DNA from: CAYGTS01 sp964352905 | GTDB taxonomy: Bacteria; Pseudomonadota; Gammaproteobacteria; JAHCLG01 | Reading direction: 5' to 3' | DNA: 30,552 nucleotides | NCBI GenBank assembly: GCA_964352905.1 | Contig: CAYGTS010000015.1 | Location: forward strand, 1-30,552 | Shown here: positions 7,883 to 15,499 of the stretch, piece by piece | Numbering within the stretch: position 1 is the first letter of the stretch | Layout: each line of letters begins with the position of its first letter | Notes under the pieces: generated by a model | Told to the model about the DNA's origin: nothing | The model's input: only the letters and a program-made list of their open reading frames with translations | The model's database searches: none | Made by a program: the position numbers and the translations under genes

Positions 7883-9328
7883 TTAACCAACAGAACCTTC
7901 AAGACTTATGCCTAATAATTTTTGTGCTTCAACGGCAAATTCCATGGGTAATTCTTTCAACACTTCTTTGCAAAAACCATTCACAATCATTGAAACCGCA
8001 TCTTCTGCATTTAAACCGCGTTGCATTAAATAGAACAATTGATCGTCACCAATGCGTGAAGTGGTTGCTTCATGTTCAACTTGGGCACGCGGATTTTTTA
8101 CTTCAATATACGGGAAAGTATGCGCACCACACTTATCACCTAATAGTAGGGAATCACACTGTGTATAATTACGTGCATTTTCAGCACCTTTATTAATTTT
8201 CACTAACCCACGATACGAGTTTTGGCCAAAGCCCGCTGAAATACCTTTGGAAATAATGGTGCTCTTAGTATTTTTACCTAAGTGCAACATTTTTGTGCCA
8301 GTATCAGCTTGTTGGTGATTATTGGTTAAGGCAACCGAATAAAATTCACCAATTGAATTATCACCTTGTAAAATAACACCAGGATATTTCCAGGTAATTG
8401 CGCTACCTGTTTCAACTTGTGTCCACGAAATTTTTGAATTTTCACCACGACAAGCACCGCGTTTCGTTACAAAATTATAAATACCGCCTTTACCGTCTTT
8501 ATCACCGGGGTACCAATTTTGTACGGTAGAATATTTGATCACAGCATCTTTCATCGCGACTAACTCCACCACAGCGGCGTGTAATTGATTTTCATCGCGC
8601 ATCGGTGCCGTGCAACCTTCTAAATAACTAACATAACTACCTTCATCAGCAATAATTAATGTTCTTTCAAATTGCCCCGTTGCTTTGGCATTAATGCGGA
8701 AATAAGTTGATAATTCCATGGGGCAACGCACCCCTTTGGGGATATAAACAAAACTGCCATCACTAAATACGGCAGAATTAAGTGTGGCGTAAAAATTATC
8801 AGAATAAGGCACAACTGAACCTAAATATTGTTCTACTAATTCAGGATGGCTTTGCACGGCTTCACTGATTGGGCAGAAAATCACGCCGGCTTTTGCCAAG
8901 GTTGCTTTAAAGGTTGTGGCAACCGAAACGCTATCAAATACCGCATCAACCGCAACGCCAGCCAACATTTTTTGTTCATTCAACGGAATGCCTAATTTTT
9001 CATAGGTGCGCAAAATTTCAGGATCAACTTCATCTAAACTTTTGGGGCCTTCTTTTATTTTAGGTGCGGCGTAATAAATAATATCTTGGTAATTGATTTT
9101 TTCAATTTTTAAATTTGCCCAAGTTGGTTCGTGCATGCTTAACCAATGTTGATATGCTTTTAAACGCCATTGTAAAAGGAAATCCGGTTCATTTTTTTTG
9201 TTTGAAATAAAACGAACAACATCTTCATTTAAGCCAGGCGGCAACATGTCTTGTTCAATATCTGTGACAAAACCATGTTGATAATCCTGTGATAGGAAAT
9301 GATTAATCTCTTTGGCTGCTTTTGACAT
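7883..9328 (-). CDS. sufB: SufB, core Fe-S scaffold subunit
   Basis: A 481-residue SufB. The C-terminal core carries YTQCDSLLLGDKCGAHTFPY with Cys391 and VEHEATTSRIG with Glu420; these match E. coli SufB Cys405 and Glu434 at the same spacing. GFCKEVLKELPMEFAVEA near the end is also typical. The start follows the regulator's stop by three bases with a GGAG ribosome-binding site. The [4Fe-4S] cluster is assembled at the SufB-SufD interface. Confidence 0.96.
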   Translation of the reverse strand: MSKAAKEINHFLSQDYQHGFVTDIEQDMLPPGLNEDVVRFISNKKNEPDFLLQWRLKAYQHWLSMHEPTWANLKIEKINYQDIIYYAAPKIKEGPKSLDEVDPEILRTYEKLGIPLNEQKMLAGVAVDAVFDSVSVATTFKATLAKAGVIFCPISEAVQSHPELVEQYLGSVVPYSDNFYATLNSAVFSDGSFVYIPKGVRCPMELSTYFRINAKATGQFERTLIIADEGSYVSYLEGCTAPMRDENQLHAAVVELVAMKDAVIKYSTVQNWYPGDKDGKGGIYNFVTKRGACRGENSKISWTQVETGSAITWKYPGVILQGDNSIGEFYSVALTNNHQQADTGTKMLHLGKNTKSTIISKGISAGFGQNSYRGLVKINKGAENARNYTQCDSLLLGDKCGAHTFPYIEVKNPRAQVEHEATTSRIGDDQLFYLMQRGLNAEDAVSMIVNGFCKEVLKELPMEFAVEAQKLLGISLEGSVG

Positions 9329-9331
9329 GAG

Positions 9332-9802
9332 TTAACTTCTCCGCTCAATTTTTTCAATGACCGTGGTTTTAATCGGAATGGGTTTAACACTAAAAGCGTT
9401 TACTGGCAAACCTAAATCGGCCAACGTTATCCCATCCAATGCGCTGTAAATCGCGCGATTAATAATTTGCCAATTACCACGAATAAAACAATAAGGTTCA
9501 ATTTGGCAGTGCGAACCTTTGCTACTACAATCCGTAACACCTTGTTGTGTTTCCATAACGCGAATAATATCGCTTAACGTAATTTCCTTTGGCGCACGTG
9601 CTAAACGATAACCACCGCTGGCACCGCGTTCAGAATTCAATAAGTTAGCGCGGGTTAGTTTTTTTAATATTTTACTAACCGTAGGCAATTGAATATGCGT
9701 TTGTATCGCAACATCATTAGCAGTGCGTGAAATGCCTTCATCCCGTGCCATAAAGGTTAAGATGACAGTCGCATAATCAGTTAACTTACTGAGTTTTAAC
9801 AT
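9332..9802 (-). CDS. Rrf2-family SUF operon regulator (IscR-like)
   Basis: A 156-residue Rrf2 protein with an N-terminal winged helix (MLKLSKLTDYATVIL, then a GASGGYRLAR wing). Three cysteines, Cys92, Cys99 and Cys105, in the linker would hold an Fe-S cluster as in IscR. It belongs to the group encoded at the head of gammaproteobacterial SUF operons. It is the first gene of the operon, three bases from sufB. It probably represses its own promoter through the dyad at 9821-9848 when cluster supply is adequate; this is inferred from the arrangement. Confidence 0.92.
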   Translation of the reverse strand: MLKLSKLTDYATVILTFMARDEGISRTANDVAIQTHIQLPTVSKILKKLTRANLLNSERGASGGYRLARAPKEITLSDIIRVMETQQGVTDCSSKGSHCQIEPYCFIRGNWQIINRAIYSALDGITLADLGLPVNAFSVKPIPIKTTVIEKIERRS

Positions 9803-9814
9803 AATTCTTTATAC

Positions 9815-9873
9815 CACGCTAAAATAGGGGACCATTCTAGTCCTATTTAAATTATAATGCAAATTTAGCGTGC
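9815..9873 (-). promoter_or_regulatory. SUF operon promoter and nested dyad operator
   Basis: On the minus strand a perfect -10 (TATAAT, 9856-9851) precedes a dyad AAATAGGAC-N7-GTCCCCTATTT, which would cover the transcription start. It resembles the AT-rich ends and central GAC/GTC of type 1 IscR sites. An outer inverted repeat, CACGCTAAAT (9872-9863) and ATTTTAGCGTG (9825-9815), encloses it. No good -35 is visible. The layout fits autoregulation by the Rrf2 protein encoded immediately downstream. Confidence 0.65.
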
Positions 9874-9946
9874 TGGGGGATTTAGATTAATAAGGCAGAG
9901 CGGGTGAGAACGGTTGCTTTCGCATGACTGGTATGCCAAATAGTAG

Positions 9947-10375
9947 TTATAAATTTTCTTCTATATTATTTTTAATGATACTTAAAACAAATTCAACCTC
10001 AGCCAACTGCTTTTTTGCTATTCCTTGGAAAATTTTAGGGCGAACTTCATCTGCTATTTTTAAAATTTTTTTATGAATGGCTACACCGTCTTTGGTTAAT
10101 TGCAAACATTTAGCTCGCCTATCTTTTTGTGATGCCTCTTTCTCGATTGTCCCTTTTTCTTCCATACGATCTAGTACTCTTGTAAGATTTTGTGATTCTA
10201 CTTCTAGCCGATCAGCAAGTTCTACTTGAGTAATCTGTGGATGAGCGAATAATATTAAAATAATACGCCGCTCTAAACCAACCAGGTTTAGTTCTTCAGT
10301 AAAACGTGTGTAAAGTTTTCGCCACGATAAGGCGCAATCACAGAGCAAAAATTCTAAACCACGCTCATCTTTCAT
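9947..10375 (-). CDS. MarR-family transcriptional regulator
   Basis: A 142-residue MarR-type winged-helix repressor. The recognition region reads QVELADRLEVESQNLTRVLDRMEEKG, followed by the wing KDRRAKCLQLTKDG. Cysteines at residues 12, 14 and 94 could make it redox- or electrophile-responsive, but this is speculative. Its start lies 11 bases inside the preceding oxidoreductase gene, so the two are translationally coupled. The natural target is the palindrome at 11356-11380 over the operon promoter. Confidence 0.9.
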   Translation of the reverse strand: MKDERGLEFLLCDCALSWRKLYTRFTEELNLVGLERRIILILFAHPQITQVELADRLEVESQNLTRVLDRMEEKGTIEKEASQKDRRAKCLQLTKDGVAIHKKILKIADEVRPKIFQGIAKKQLAEVEFVLSIIKNNIEENL

Positions 10376-11015
10376 TTAATTTTTCTCGATTACTTAAATT
10401 TTTCAATACAGCCTGATAGTGTAAAATAGTGTGTTCACGCTCCTCATTTGTTTGATTCAAGACACCATAGGCTACAAATGGTTCAAGAATAGTGAAACCA
10501 ACAAACCTTAAGCTGTGATGCAATGAAAACAGTGAGTGTGTGATGGGGCCATGTAAACCACCTGCAGTAAATGAACTTGCTGGTGATTGAGTGGTTGTTA
10601 CCAGCATCACTTTTTTTCCTACACAGCTACCATCATTAAACAATTTGCCTGGTGCGTAAGTTTTACCTTTAACAAAGACGCGATCAAACCAACCTTTTAT
10701 AATCGCAGGCGCGCTAAACCACCACAATGGGAATTGTAAAACTACATAATCACTTGCATCGATTGCATGCAATTCTCTTACAACATCGGCTGGTAAACTA
10801 TCTTCTTGTAATGCAACTTGTTGCGCATGATTATAGCTAGTCTCTTCTCGTGCGGCCTTTGTTGTAAAGTCATCCCAATCAGCAACCGCTTTAAATTTAC
10901 TAGCATATAAATCAGTGATGGAATCATCTTGTGATAATATTAATTTCGCTGCTTCTAACAAGGCATGATTAAATGAGCAAGTACTCGGGTGAGCATAGAT
11001 ATAATGTATTTTCAT
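10365..11015 (-). CDS. NAD(P)H-dependent flavodoxin-fold oxidoreductase (quinone reductase-like)
   Basis: A 216-residue Flavodoxin_2-family enzyme (NQO1/MdaB/KefF-like). It starts MKIHYIYAHPSTCSFNHAL, has the QFPLWWFSAPAIIKGWFDRVF signature near residues 94-114, and TTTQSPASSFTAGG shapes the flavin site. Such enzymes reduce quinones or nitro/azo compounds in two-electron steps and often sit beside MarR regulators sensing the same compounds. AGGAG lies upstream of the ATG. The exact substrate is unknown. Confidence 0.88.
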   Translation of the reverse strand: MKIHYIYAHPSTCSFNHALLEAAKLILSQDDSITDLYASKFKAVADWDDFTTKAAREETSYNHAQQVALQEDSLPADVVRELHAIDASDYVVLQFPLWWFSAPAIIKGWFDRVFVKGKTYAPGKLFNDGSCVGKKVMLVTTTQSPASSFTAGGLHGPITHSLFSLHHSLRFVGFTILEPFVAYGVLNQTNEEREHTILHYQAVLKNLSNREKLNER

Positions 11016-11023
11016 GGCAGCTC

Positions 11024-11329
11024 CTAAGACATTAAATCAACCAGTGATTTTCGAAATTCTGGGCCATAAAAAACACCGCCAATCGGGATGTCTTCTTTAA
11101 CTGCCTCACGAACTTTACTGATCCACTCAGGCCCAAAACCACCGCAGAGTTCAATCATTTGATATCCTTCGCTTGCTAGTTGTTTGGCAACGGCAATTAC
11201 TTGCGATTTATCAGCAAAGTCTATGGCAACGGTTTTAAAGCGAAAGCCATTTTTTTCAAACGTTTGATGATGTTCTTGTGGATTAAAGCCAGGCATAAGG
11301 AAAATAAATGCAAAACTATTAAATTTCAT
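11024..11329 (-). CDS. DUF6506-family small protein
   Basis: A 101-residue protein resembling the DUF6506 family: FAFIFLMPGFNPQ at the start and a conserved ELCGGFGPEWISKVREAV core followed by IPIGGVFYGPE. No function is known. It is the first gene of the MarR-controlled operon, 8 bases before the oxidoreductase, with GAGGT upstream of its ATG. By context it may help detoxify or bind the same small molecule. Confidence 0.75.
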   Translation of the reverse strand: MKFNSFAFIFLMPGFNPQEHHQTFEKNGFRFKTVAIDFADKSQVIAVAKQLASEGYQMIELCGGFGPEWISKVREAVKEDIPIGGVFYGPEFRKSLVDLMS

Positions 11330-11355
11330 ACGTTACCTCAATTACTTTACATGAC

Positions 11356-11401
11356 ATATAATATACTTTGTATATTATATACGTTGCCATGTTAATGTCA
11401 A
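11356..11401 (-). promoter_or_regulatory. consensus sigma-70 promoter overlapped by perfect MarR-type palindrome
   Basis: On the minus strand TTGACA (11401-11396), a 16-base spacer and TATAAT (11379-11374) form a near-perfect promoter. A perfect 11-bp inverted repeat ATATAATATAC-TTT-GTATATTATAT (11356-11380) contains the -10. A repressor bound there would block RNA polymerase, and the MarR gene in the same operon is the obvious candidate. Confidence 0.85.
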
Positions 11402-11431
11402 TACTTGAGTTAACGCGCGGAAGCTGAAAGA

Positions 11432-11580
11432 ACCTAATTTCTAATCGCTTTGGGTATATACTCTTCGGCTTTCATGCGGCGAGCTTGTTGTGCGCTCATC
11501 TCGCTGCTCATGTATTACGTATACACTCCGCTGCTCAATTTCGCGCACACCGCGCCGCAAAATGAAATCCTGTGAGTATA
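11432..11580. repeat. direct repeat copy 2 joined to a structured palindrome
   Basis: Bases 11432-11460 repeat 2196-2223 with one change. From 11457 a large inverted repeat begins: TATACTC (11457-11463) pairs with GAGTATA (11574-11580), TTTCAT with ATGAAA, and GCGGCG with CGCCGC. The centre contains near-repeats of CTCGCTGCTCATGTATTACGT and CTCCGCTGCTC. It ends just at the stop of the GFA gene and might act as its 3' structure. Confidence 0.55.
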
Positions 11581-11582
11581 GC

Positions 11583-12056
11583 TTAGTTTTCCATTAGCTC
11601 ACCAGAGCCAAATTGTTCGACAGGAGCATCTTTAAATTTGGGTAACTCGTCATCTACATCTTTACTGCGGTCCTGATAGAAAATGTGTTTATCAGGTTTA
11701 AATGAGTCAGGAAAACTTTTATTGGGAAAAGGTATATTGTTGATATTTACACCTATACCTGCTTGCTTATCTGGATCTTGCGAAATTCCATAGATTAAGC
11801 TGCCACAATGCTTGCATAAAAATAAATCAGAAGTGTTTCTGCTAATGATTTCAAGATCATCTTCACCTGAAATCATGGTTAGCTTTGGTGTTAAATAAGC
11901 AGCAGTAAAATTATAACCAATTTTATCACTGTCTCTTTGTGATCTGCTGGCAATTTCTCGACACTTATTGCAATGACAATATTGAGTGAATAGGGGTTCA
12001 CCTTCAAGATGAAATTTTACTGCCCCACATGAACAAGAACCCTGGTATGTTGTCAT
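11583..12056 (-). CDS. GFA/CENP-V domain zinc protein
   Basis: A 157-residue protein of the GFA (glutathione-dependent formaldehyde-activating) fold. Zinc-binding cysteines are visible as CSC (8,10), CHCNKC (27,29,32) and CKHC (81,84), the usual seven-cysteine pattern. The family name overstates the evidence for formaldehyde activation; most members have no proven reaction. AGAGG lies 8 bases upstream of the ATG. It is transcribed alone on the minus strand. Confidence 0.85.
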   Translation of the reverse strand: MTTYQGSCSCGAVKFHLEGEPLFTQYCHCNKCREIASRSQRDSDKIGYNFTAAYLTPKLTMISGEDDLEIISRNTSDLFLCKHCGSLIYGISQDPDKQAGIGVNINNIPFPNKSFPDSFKPDKHIFYQDRSKDVDDELPKFKDAPVEQFGSGELMEN

Positions 12057-12200
12057 GATATGATCCTCTCTTATTAAGCGTGTTAGAAATGACCGCTTTC
12101 GTTACCTCTCAGTGAGTTATATGGAGCCAGTCATTTCTGTTTAAATTTCTGCAGTTTTTATCATCAAATCTGAACTTTCTTGGCGAATTCACAGTTAATT

Positions 12201-13067
12201 TTACTGAATAGTTACAAATAATGCTTTAATCGCATGCGTGATTGCTTGAAATGCAAATAACTTCCTATTTTCATTGCGATAGATTAGGCAAAGTTTATCA
12301 TGATATACAGGTGATTTCCTAATACGTTTTAGCAGATTGGGGAACAGTGATGTTGCTACGCGAGCAGGGAGTATACCGATCCCGGCACCTTTTGCTGTTA
12401 GGGCGGCCACAACTTCTAAGCTATTCATTTTGATTATTCTAGAGGAGTTTATTTTATACGACTTAAGAAGTGATTGAGTTTGTGTCAAATTAGGATCGCA
12501 TAAAATAATCGGATGATTTTTTTCAGCACGGGTGGGGTGATAGGCTTTTTCATTAATCCAAAATGTGACTTCATCGTTGCATAATTTGCGGATCACCAGA
12601 TCAGGATGTGGGATAGGATTGGCCACAATGCCGATATCAATCGATAAGCTATTCACGTGATCGGTTATTCTAGGTGAAATATCGTGCTTTAATTGTATTT
12701 CTAACTTTGGGTTATTAGCAAGTAATTCCGGTAAAAATTCTGCTACAGTGTGTATAGCAATTGTGGAATGACAACCAATCGTAAAATAGCCTTGAACTTC
12801 ATGTTGAGAAGCTAGCGCTTGTGTTTTTGCTTTTTCCCAATCCTGAATTAATTGTCGCGCATGCAGCAGTAATTGCTTACCAGCCTGGGTGAGTTTAACG
12901 CCTTGTTGGTGTCGAATGAATAACTCTGCGCCAACCGATCTTTCTAATCGTTTTATTGCTAAGCTCAATGAAGGCTGACTGATCCCTATTTTTGAGGCTG
13001 TGCGCGACAAATTGAGCGAGCTCGCCACTTCAAGGAAATACTTTAATTCCGCGGGTGATGGAAGCAT
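12201..13067 (-). CDS. LysR-family transcriptional regulator
   Basis: A 288-residue LysR-type regulator. The N-terminal HTH (residues 1-60) reads ELKYFLEVASSLNLSRTASK then ISQPSLSLAIKRLE. An effector-binding domain follows (VQGYFTIGCHSTIAIHTV at its start). It is transcribed away from the alpha/beta hydrolase gene, the classic arrangement for a regulator and its target. The likely binding site, CTAT-N7-ATAG, lies in the shared gap. The effector is unknown. Confidence 0.92.
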   Translation of the reverse strand: MLPSPAELKYFLEVASSLNLSRTASKIGISQPSLSLAIKRLERSVGAELFIRHQQGVKLTQAGKQLLLHARQLIQDWEKAKTQALASQHEVQGYFTIGCHSTIAIHTVAEFLPELLANNPKLEIQLKHDISPRITDHVNSLSIDIGIVANPIPHPDLVIRKLCNDEVTFWINEKAYHPTRAEKNHPIILCDPNLTQTQSLLKSYKINSSRIIKMNSLEVVAALTAKGAGIGILPARVATSLFPNLLKRIRKSPVYHDKLCLIYRNENRKLFAFQAITHAIKALFVTIQ

Positions 13068-13076
13068 AAATAATAC

Positions 13077-13091
13077 CTATATTAAACATAG
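13077..13091. promoter_or_regulatory. LysR-type binding site candidate (CTAT-N7-ATAG)
   Basis: This dyad in the divergent gap has the T-N11-A form expected for LysR-type regulators and lies 9 bases upstream of the LysR start. The rest of the gap is very A/T rich and could hold the hydrolase promoter, but no clear -35/-10 pair stands out. Confidence 0.45.
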
Positions 13092-13168
13092 TTATTATAT
13101 ATTTTACATATAACTCTTTCCTCTGTAAATTACAAAAATCTAAACCTAAACCATTCGAGAATTGAATT

Positions 13169-14167
13169 ATGCGAAAATTAAGTTATTTAATACTAATGTT
13201 ACTACTTACATCAATTAGTTATCCTTCTTTTGCTGCCCCTGCTACAAAGCCTTTGGGATTGCGTTTAGAAGGATATCGCTATCCATACCCTGTGAAATTC
13301 ATGCTGCTTCGTGTTGAAAATAAAAATTTACAAATGGCTTATATGGATGTGCCTGCAAGAGGGGATCACACTAAAGGTGTTGTGCTATTACTGCATGGTG
13401 GGCTTGCTATGGGTGCTTACTGGAAAGATACCATAAGTTATTTATCGCGCGCGGGCTATAGAGTGATCGTACCTGATCAATTAGGTTTTGGAAAATCATC
13501 TAAAGAAATTATTGATTATAGTTTTGATTTATTGGCACATAATACGAAATTATTATTACAATACTTGCATGTGAAAAAAATGGTGCTTATTGGCCATTCT
13601 ATGGGCGGTATGTTAGCTATCCGATTTAGCTTGAAATACCCACACATGGTTAAAAAATTGGTATTAGAAGATCCACTTGGACTGGAAGATTATCAATTAT
13701 ATATACCCTATAAATCAAGCGACCAAATTTATAAACTGTCATTGAATCCTTCTTGGCAGCAAATACTAAATCAACATAAAGCTCTTTATGCGACATGGAA
13801 AAATAAATTTGGAAAATATGCCGAAGTTGCTTATCGAGTAACACTAAATCAGCACTATTCAAAATTGGCACGTGTCCAAGCTTTAATTTATGAAATGCTT
13901 TATTCGGAACCTGTGATTTATGAAATTCATAAACTTGCAATGCCAACATTAATTTTATTCGGTGAAAAGGATAGCGTTGCGCCTGGCAAAGGTTTTGCAA
14001 CGAAAACGAATCAGAAAAAACTAGGTAATATTCCACACCTGGCTATAAGTGCTGCAAGAAAAATTAAAAATGCACAATACAAAATGTTTAAAGATGTAGG
14101 GCACGTTGCCCATCTTGAAGCAACACCTTTATTTAACCAAACTGTACTTGATTTTATTTCACATTAA
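13169..14167 (+). CDS. exported alpha/beta hydrolase
   Basis: A 332-residue alpha/beta-fold hydrolase with a Sec signal peptide (hydrophobic residues 5-18, likely cut after SFA at 20-22), so it acts in the periplasm or beyond. The oxyanion segment is LLLHGGLAMG, the nucleophile elbow is GHSMGG (Ser144), the acid is Asp268 in FGEKDSVAP, and the base is His312 in VGHVAHLE. The cap region (about 175-245) is rich in Tyr and Lys. It may cleave esters, lactones or amides; the substrate is not evident. It probably forms an operon with the NTF2-like gene 25 bases downstream and is divergent from LysR. Confidence 0.88.
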   Translation: MRKLSYLILMLLLTSISYPSFAAPATKPLGLRLEGYRYPYPVKFMLLRVENKNLQMAYMDVPARGDHTKGVVLLLHGGLAMGAYWKDTISYLSRAGYRVIVPDQLGFGKSSKEIIDYSFDLLAHNTKLLLQYLHVKKMVLIGHSMGGMLAIRFSLKYPHMVKKLVLEDPLGLEDYQLYIPYKSSDQIYKLSLNPSWQQILNQHKALYATWKNKFGKYAEVAYRVTLNQHYSKLARVQALIYEMLYSEPVIYEIHKLAMPTLILFGEKDSVAPGKGFATKTNQKKLGNIPHLAISAARKIKNAQYKMFKDVGHVAHLEATPLFNQTVLDFISH

Positions 14168-14192
14168 TATTTAACCACACTAAGAGGTCATT

Positions 14193-14621
14193 ATGAAAAA
14201 AATTAAAACGATAGCTATCATTGTTACGCTAGCATTGTTTTCCCAACTTATTTATGCAGGAACTCATTCGTTGCCAGATGATCGAATTCAAGTAGTACGT
14301 TCCTATTTACAGGCTCTTAACAATAAAAACCTGGCTCAAATGTTAAGTTTACTTGATCAAGATGCGATTTTGCATACGGATAGTGCTGGCATAGTATCTC
14401 CCAGTGATTTTTTCCCAAAATTATTTGCAAAAATGCAATCAAGCTCAGTTCATTTGCATGGTATTAATTTAAATTTACCACTTAATGAAAGAATCACAGC
14501 CGAATTTGAGTTTAAATGGATCGATGTTGATCATCATATGCACGGTGGTTCATTTAAAAATATTTTTATTTTTAAATCAGATCATCTTACATTGCACGAA
14601 GTTGACATGATTGCTCTATAA
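14193..14621 (+). CDS. exported NTF2/SnoaL-like protein
   Basis: A 142-residue protein with a signal peptide (MKKIKTIAIIVTLALFSQLIYA) and an NTF2-like cone fold suggested by the N-terminal helix VVRSYLQALNNKNLAQMLSLLDQDAILHTD and a later FEFKWIDVDHHMHGG strand. SnoaL-like proteins are isomerases, cyclases or simple binding proteins. No catalytic residues can be assigned. AGAGG lies upstream of the ATG. It probably works with the exported hydrolase encoded just before it. Confidence 0.75.
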   Translation: MKKIKTIAIIVTLALFSQLIYAGTHSLPDDRIQVVRSYLQALNNKNLAQMLSLLDQDAILHTDSAGIVSPSDFFPKLFAKMQSSSVHLHGINLNLPLNERITAEFEFKWIDVDHHMHGGSFKNIFIFKSDHLTLHEVDMIAL

Positions 14622-14708
14622 AAGATTTTTGCCGTTTTTAGCCCAAATGCTACTCCACATGGAAGCGGGGATCAGGAGATGTTCCTTGCTACGGAGTGAG
14701 TAGCTACT
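14622..14708 (+). repeat. right-arm copy of the GTAAC repeat family, long variant
   Basis: It starts directly at the stop codon of the NTF2-like gene. It reads TTTTTGCCGTTTTTAGCCC, then an extra segment containing GCGGGGATCAGG (shared with the copy at 22052-22204), then CTACGGAGTGAGTAGCTAC. It ends 32 bases before the halogenase-like gene's ATG. No left arm is present. Confidence 0.7.
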
Positions 14709-14740
14709 ACATAACATCTATAAATATGAGGATAATCCAC

Positions 14741-15499
14741 ATGAGTACAATCAACGAATTAATAACCCAACATATTACAAACACGTTTCATGCAAAAACT
14801 ATTCAACAGTTAACTGAACAGTTTTCGCGTTGTGGGATGGTTAAAATACCAAATATAGTGAGTGAGGAACTCAAAAAAACAGTACACAAAGAGATCCGTG
14901 CGCTGTTGGAAAATGAGGCCGAAAGGCGTGATCTAACGCTTAAAACAACCGATAATACGCCTCGGCATTTGAGCGTGGTGCGGAGTGAGCGCATATTAGA
15001 AAAAAGTAAAATGTTATGTGCTATTCGTGAATCAGAGGCCTTGTTAACATTTTTATCCAGTATAGCTGAGGACCAATTTTTAACAGCTGTGAGTGAAGAT
15101 GAAAAATTTGTTATTACCAAACAAGAATTCAAAGGTGATACTCACGGTTGGCATTGGGGTGATTATGCTTATGCGTTAATATGGCTTGTTGAAATGCCGC
15201 CTGTTAACGATGGTGGCATGCTGCAATGTATACCTCACACTCGCTGGAATAAAACGGATCCAAACACAAATCAATATTTGTGTGATAACCCTATTTCTAC
15301 CTATTCATTCGTTTCTGGTGATATCTATTTATTAAAAGCCGATACCACATTGCATCGCACAGTACCCCTCAATAAAGACGTTACGCGTATTATGTTAAAT
15401 ATGACTTGGGCAAATAAAAATGATTTAGGGAAGGCATCACTGTTATTCGATGACCGTTGGTGGGATAACAAAAATGCAAGTGAGGCACTGCATGTTTAA
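14741..15499 (+). CDS. BesD-like Fe(II)/2-oxoglutarate radical halogenase of free amino acids (predicted)
   Basis: A 252-residue PhyH-fold enzyme. The facial triad shows His138-Trp-Gly140 followed by Asp141, and distal His205 in LHRTVPL. The usual HxD carboxylate is replaced by Gly, which in this enzyme class opens a site for chloride. From memory, BesD (lysine 4-chlorinase) uses R74, E120, H134, H137, G139, D140, H204, N219, T221 and W239. Here R75, E121, H135, H138, G140, D141, H205, N220, T222 and W240 occur with identical spacing. The expected reaction is C-H chlorination of a free cationic amino acid such as lysine or ornithine, using O2 and 2-oxoglutarate. The ATG at 14741 has GAGG 9 bases upstream; an in-frame GTG at 14696 falls in the repeat. 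The gene overlaps the next by 8 bases. The substrate and the activity itself are inferred. Confidence 0.82.
   Translation: MSTINELITQHITNTFHAKTIQQLTEQFSRCGMVKIPNIVSEELKKTVHKEIRALLENEAERRDLTLKTTDNTPRHLSVVRSERILEKSKMLCAIRESEALLTFLSSIAEDQFLTAVSEDEKFVITKQEFKGDTHGWHWGDYAYALIWLVEMPPVNDGGMLQCIPHTRWNKTDPNTNQYLCDNPISTYSFVSGDIYLLKADTTLHRTVPLNKDVTRIMLNMTWANKNDLGKASLLFDDRWWDNKNASEALHV

Noticed and set aside
14741..15499. Ordinary phytanoyl-CoA hydroxylase annotation
   Set aside because: No His-x-Asp motif can be found; the only candidate triad is His-Trp-Gly, with other residues matching BesD spacing.
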